Shown in pieces: positions 61,793 to 64,000 of a DNA stretch of 64,000 nt. The stretch's first letter is position 1, and each line of letters starts with the position of its first letter. Location: positions 1,107,722-1,171,721 of the forward strand of contig NZ_BMZB01000001.1 of the NCBI RefSeq assembly GCF_014652575.1, written 5' to 3'. The notes under the pieces were generated by a model, which worked only from the letters and a program-made list of their open reading frames with translations, did not search any database and was not told the DNA's origin. The position numbers and the translations under genes are program-made. This stretch comes from Asticcacaulis endophyticus. GTDB lineage: Bacteria; Pseudomonadota; Alphaproteobacteria; Caulobacterales; Caulobacteraceae.

Positions 61793-62779
61793 ATGATTGC
61801 GTTGCGCGCATCCGCCCTTATTCTGGCTTTGACAGCGGCCTGGCCGGTGCTGGCCCAATCTGACGCTTTGGGATCAAACCCTATTATCCGCGATATCTTC
61901 TCGGCTGATCCGGCGGCACTGGTGGTCGGGGATAAGGTTTACCTCTATGTCGGCCGTGATGTCTCCACCACCGAACGCTACAATATGCCCGATTGGCTGG
62001 CCTACTCGACCACGGATATGAAGACGTGGACGTCCCACGGCGTGGTACTGAAACCGACCGATTTCAAGTGGGCGCGCAGCGACGCCTATGCCTCACAGGT
62101 GGTCGAAAAGGACGGCAAATTCTATTTCTACGCCACCGCCAAGCACAATAAGCCGGACACGGCCATGGCCATCGGCGTGGCCGTATCGGACAGCCCGACC
62201 GGCCCGTTCGTCGATGCTCGCGGCACAGCGCTGATCACCAACGACATGACGCCTGACGCCAAACACGACTGGAGCGATATCGACCCGACCGTCTTTACCG
62301 ATGATGACGGCACCTCATGGCTGATGTGGGGCAATGAAAAGGCCTATCTGGTTAAGCTTAAAGCCAATATGATTGAACTGGACGGCCCTATTACTGAGGT
62401 CAGCCTGCCTCACTATACCGAAGGCCCGTGGCTGCATAAGCGCGGCGACATGTACTACGTGTCCTATGCGTCGTGGGACAAAGGTGATGCCGGTGAGTAC
62501 ATTTCCTTTGCCACGGCATCATCCGTTCAGGGGCCGTGGACCTATCGCGGGAAACTGACCGGCATGGCCGAGAACAGCACCACGATCCACCCGGCGATCA
62601 TCGACTTTAAGGGCCAGTCCTATTTCTTCTACCACGATGGCGCATGGTCCATTGGCGACCAGAAGGGCGGCAGCTATCGCCGCGCGGTCAGGGTTGAGCC
62701 GCTTTATTATAATGCTGACGGTACGATTAAGCCGATCACGCAAACCAAGGCCGGGGTGTCGGTAGGGCCTAAGCCCTAA
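61793..62779 (+). CDS. Glycoside hydrolase family 43, single domain, secreted
   Basis: 328 residues with a signal peptide ([22 protein letters not shown]). Propeller motifs: Asp in [20 protein letters not shown], Asp in [21 protein letters not shown] and Glu in [18 protein letters not shown]. The pattern is like arabinoxylan arabinofuranohydrolases and related xylosidases. GGGAG precedes the ATG at 61793, with ATTATATGATT about 100 bases upstream. It is the only plus-strand gene inside the argB-engB block, and its stop overlaps the engB stop by four bases. Confidence 0.88.
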   Translation: MIALRASALILALTAAWPVLAQSDALGSNPIIRDIFSADPAALVVGDKVYLYVGRDVSTTERYNMPDWLAYSTTDMKTWTSHGVVLKPTDFKWARSDAYASQVVEKDGKFYFYATAKHNKPDTAMAIGVAVSDSPTGPFVDARGTALITNDMTPDAKHDWSDIDPTVFTDDDGTSWLMWGNEKAYLVKLKANMIELDGPITEVSLPHYTEGPWLHKRGDMYYVSYASWDKGDAGEYISFATASSVQGPWTYRGKLTGMAENSTTIHPAIIDFKGQSYFFYHDGAWSIGDQKGGSYRRAVRVEPLYYNADGTIKPITQTKAGVSVGPKP

Positions 62780-63426
62780 AGCGTGACCCCGCACGCCATC
62801 ATGATCTCGGCGCGCAGTTCAGGGATGCCTAAGCCTTTTTCCGAAGAGGTGGCGATCACGAGCGGGTGGGCCGCCGGACGCTTTTTGATGGCGTTTTGGC
62901 TTTCGGCCACGACCTTTTCCAGCTCGGCGGGCTTGATCTTATCGGCCTTGGTCAGGATGATCTGATAGCTGACGGCGGCCAGATCGAGCGCATCCATCGG
63001 CTCATTATCGACGCTTTTCAGGCCGTGACGGGCATCGATCAGCAGATAGGCGCGCTTAAGGCTGGGGCGGCCGCGCAGGTAGTCACGGCCCAGATTCTGG
63101 AACTTCTTGACCGTGGTCTTGGACGCGCGCGCCCAGCCATAGCCGGGCAGGTCGACCAGACGGAGTTTCTCTTCCAGCACAAAGAAATTAACCTCGCGCG
63201 TGCGGCCGGGCTCATTTGAGGCCCGCGCCAGATGGTTTTGACCGACCAGCGCGTTGATAAGGCTGGACTTGCCGACGTTGGAGCGTCCGGCAAAGGCCAC
63301 TTCGGGCAGGTCGTCGGGCGGCAACTGCTCAATCTGGGCCGCGCCCATGAGAAAGCGGACAGGCCGCGCGAACTGTATCCGCGCGGCCTCCAGAACGTCT
63401 TCGCTGTAAAGCGGTTCGTCAGTCAA
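62776..63426 (-). CDS. engB: Ribosome-biogenesis GTPase EngB (YihA/YsxC)
   Basis: 216 residues of the TrmE-Era-EngA-EngB GTPase group: G1 [12 protein letters not shown]3 DLPGYGWA, G4 TKADK. Needed for 50S subunit assembly. It starts with TTG two bases after the yidC stop (TGATTTTG), so it is coupled to yidC, with AAGGA upstream. Confidence 0.95.
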   Translation of the reverse strand: MTDEPLYSEDVLEAARIQFARPVRFLMGAAQIEQLPPDDLPEVAFAGRSNVGKSSLINALVGQNHLARASNEPGRTREVNFFVLEEKLRLVDLPGYGWARASKTTVKKFQNLGRDYLRGRPSLKRAYLLIDARHGLKSVDNEPMDALDLAAVSYQIILTKADKIKPAELEKVVAESQNAIKKRPAAHPLVIATSSEKGLGIPELRAEIMMACGVTL

Positions 63427-63428
63427 AA

Positions 63429-64000
63429 TCAGGTATCCTTTTTAGCCTTACGGCTGCGCTTAGTACCGCCGCCTGAGATGACCTCGCCCTTGATAACCTT
63501 GCCGTCATCGTCGCCAGCCGTGGCCGTGACGGTCGCGGTTTGCGTCGTCTCAGCCGTCGGTTTCCGGAACTTACCGATAAAGGTATCGATCGGGTTCTCG
63601 ACCTTCAGGCGGTGCATGATCGAATATTGCTGGGCGATGGTCAGCACGTTCGACCAGGTCCAGTAGATCAGCAGGCCCACCGCGAACGGCGCCATGATGA
63701 AGGTGAACATCAGCGGCATGAAGGCAAAGATCTTGCGCTGAATGGGGTCGGGTGCTGGCGGGTTCATGCCTTGGGTCAGCCACATGGTGAAGCCGTAAAG
63801 AATGGCCACAATACCGATATGCAAGGGCCCGCCGAGGATCGAGCCAATCAGCGGCACGGTCGCCGGATCGTAGGGGATCAGGCCAAACAGGTTAAAAATG
63901 GTCGACGGATCGCGCGCCGACAGATCGTTGATGTAGCCAAAGAACGGCGCATGACGCATTTCGATGGTGACGAACAGCACCTTATAAAGGGCATAAAAGA
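63429..64000 (-). CDS. yidC: Membrane protein insertase YidC (C-terminal part)
   Basis: The last 190 residues of YidC; the gene continues beyond the right edge. [59 protein letters not shown] and the basic tail (TKRSRKAKK) are typical of the 60KD insertase domain and its ribosome-binding end. It inserts membrane proteins with or without SecYEG. Confidence 0.95.
   Translation of the reverse strand, partial: FYALYKVLFVTIEMRHAPFFGYINDLSARDPSTIFNLFGLIPYDPATVPLIGSILGGPLHIGIVAILYGFTMWLTQGMNPPAPDPIQRKIFAFMPLMFTFIMAPFAVGLLIYWTWSNVLTIAQQYSIMHRLKVENPIDTFIGKFRKPTAETTQTATVTATAGDDDGKVIKGEVISGGGTKRSRKAKKDT

Overview
The window reads as a chromosomal segment of an alphaproteobacterium of the family Caulobacteraceae, most like Asticcacaulis. 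This is inference from gene content, not a search. The supporting signs are the yidC-engB-argB-dapD block, a phasin plus 3-hydroxybutyrate dehydrogenase pair, many secreted plant-polysaccharide hydrolases (GH2, GH39, GH43, GH97, a CE12-type esterase), several promoters of the Caulobacter housekeeping type (TTGACGS, 10-14 bases, GCTANAWC), and short double-hairpin intergenic repeats. No tRNA, rRNA, CRISPR array, insertion sequence or prophage was seen. Coding density is high and almost every gap is under 300 bases.

Layout. 1-6.7 kb is a nitrate and molybdate block: a Tat-dependent nitrate-type binding protein (cut by the window edge), an outer-membrane porin, the NasS/NasT sensor-antiterminator pair, a NarK-type transporter, and ModA/ModB without ModC. 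Both transcripts flanking nasTS carry tandem hexaloop hairpins of the ANTAR-target kind, and one is followed by an intrinsic terminator, so the whole NasT circuit can be read from the DNA. 6.9-24 kb holds a MHYT-PAS-PAS-GGDEF-EAL cyclic-di-GMP protein, an aminotransferase, a GNAT enzyme, an SSS symporter, a MipA/OmpV protein, a GH97 enzyme translationally coupled to ohrR, ohr with clear OhrR operators, a DAACS symporter, a DszB-like protein, an Rrf2 regulator with serine dehydratase, an esterase, a Dabb protein, a MerC-type protein under two Zur-like boxes, and a polysaccharide deacetylase. 24-38 kb has GH2, a FrnE-type oxidoreductase, a small P-loop kinase, an exported cyclophilin, an MdtABC-like RND pump, a winged-helix regulator with a membrane partner, an S9A peptidase and a ParDE-type toxin-antitoxin pair.

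38-42 kb holds the least explained unit: a response regulator followed by two divergent tandem paralogues of about 388 residues that I cannot assign to any family. 42-56 kb carries the PHB-related pair, three GH43 enzymes, GH39, the CE12-type esterase, an Atm1-type ABC exporter, a DUF2971 protein and release factor 3. 56-64 kb contains a Tat-exported HisC-like aminotransferase, dapD, a DUF2145 pair with a two-site operator, a HAD phosphatase, argB, another GH43 gene, engB and the 3' part of yidC.

Taken together, the secreted hydrolases would release xylose, arabinose, galactose, glucose and acetate from plant cell walls and storage glucans. The symporters and porins would import products, and the nitrate genes would supply nitrogen. 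Start codons were chosen from ribosome-binding sites and family starts, and several differ from the longest open frame. All functional names come from motif recognition by eye.
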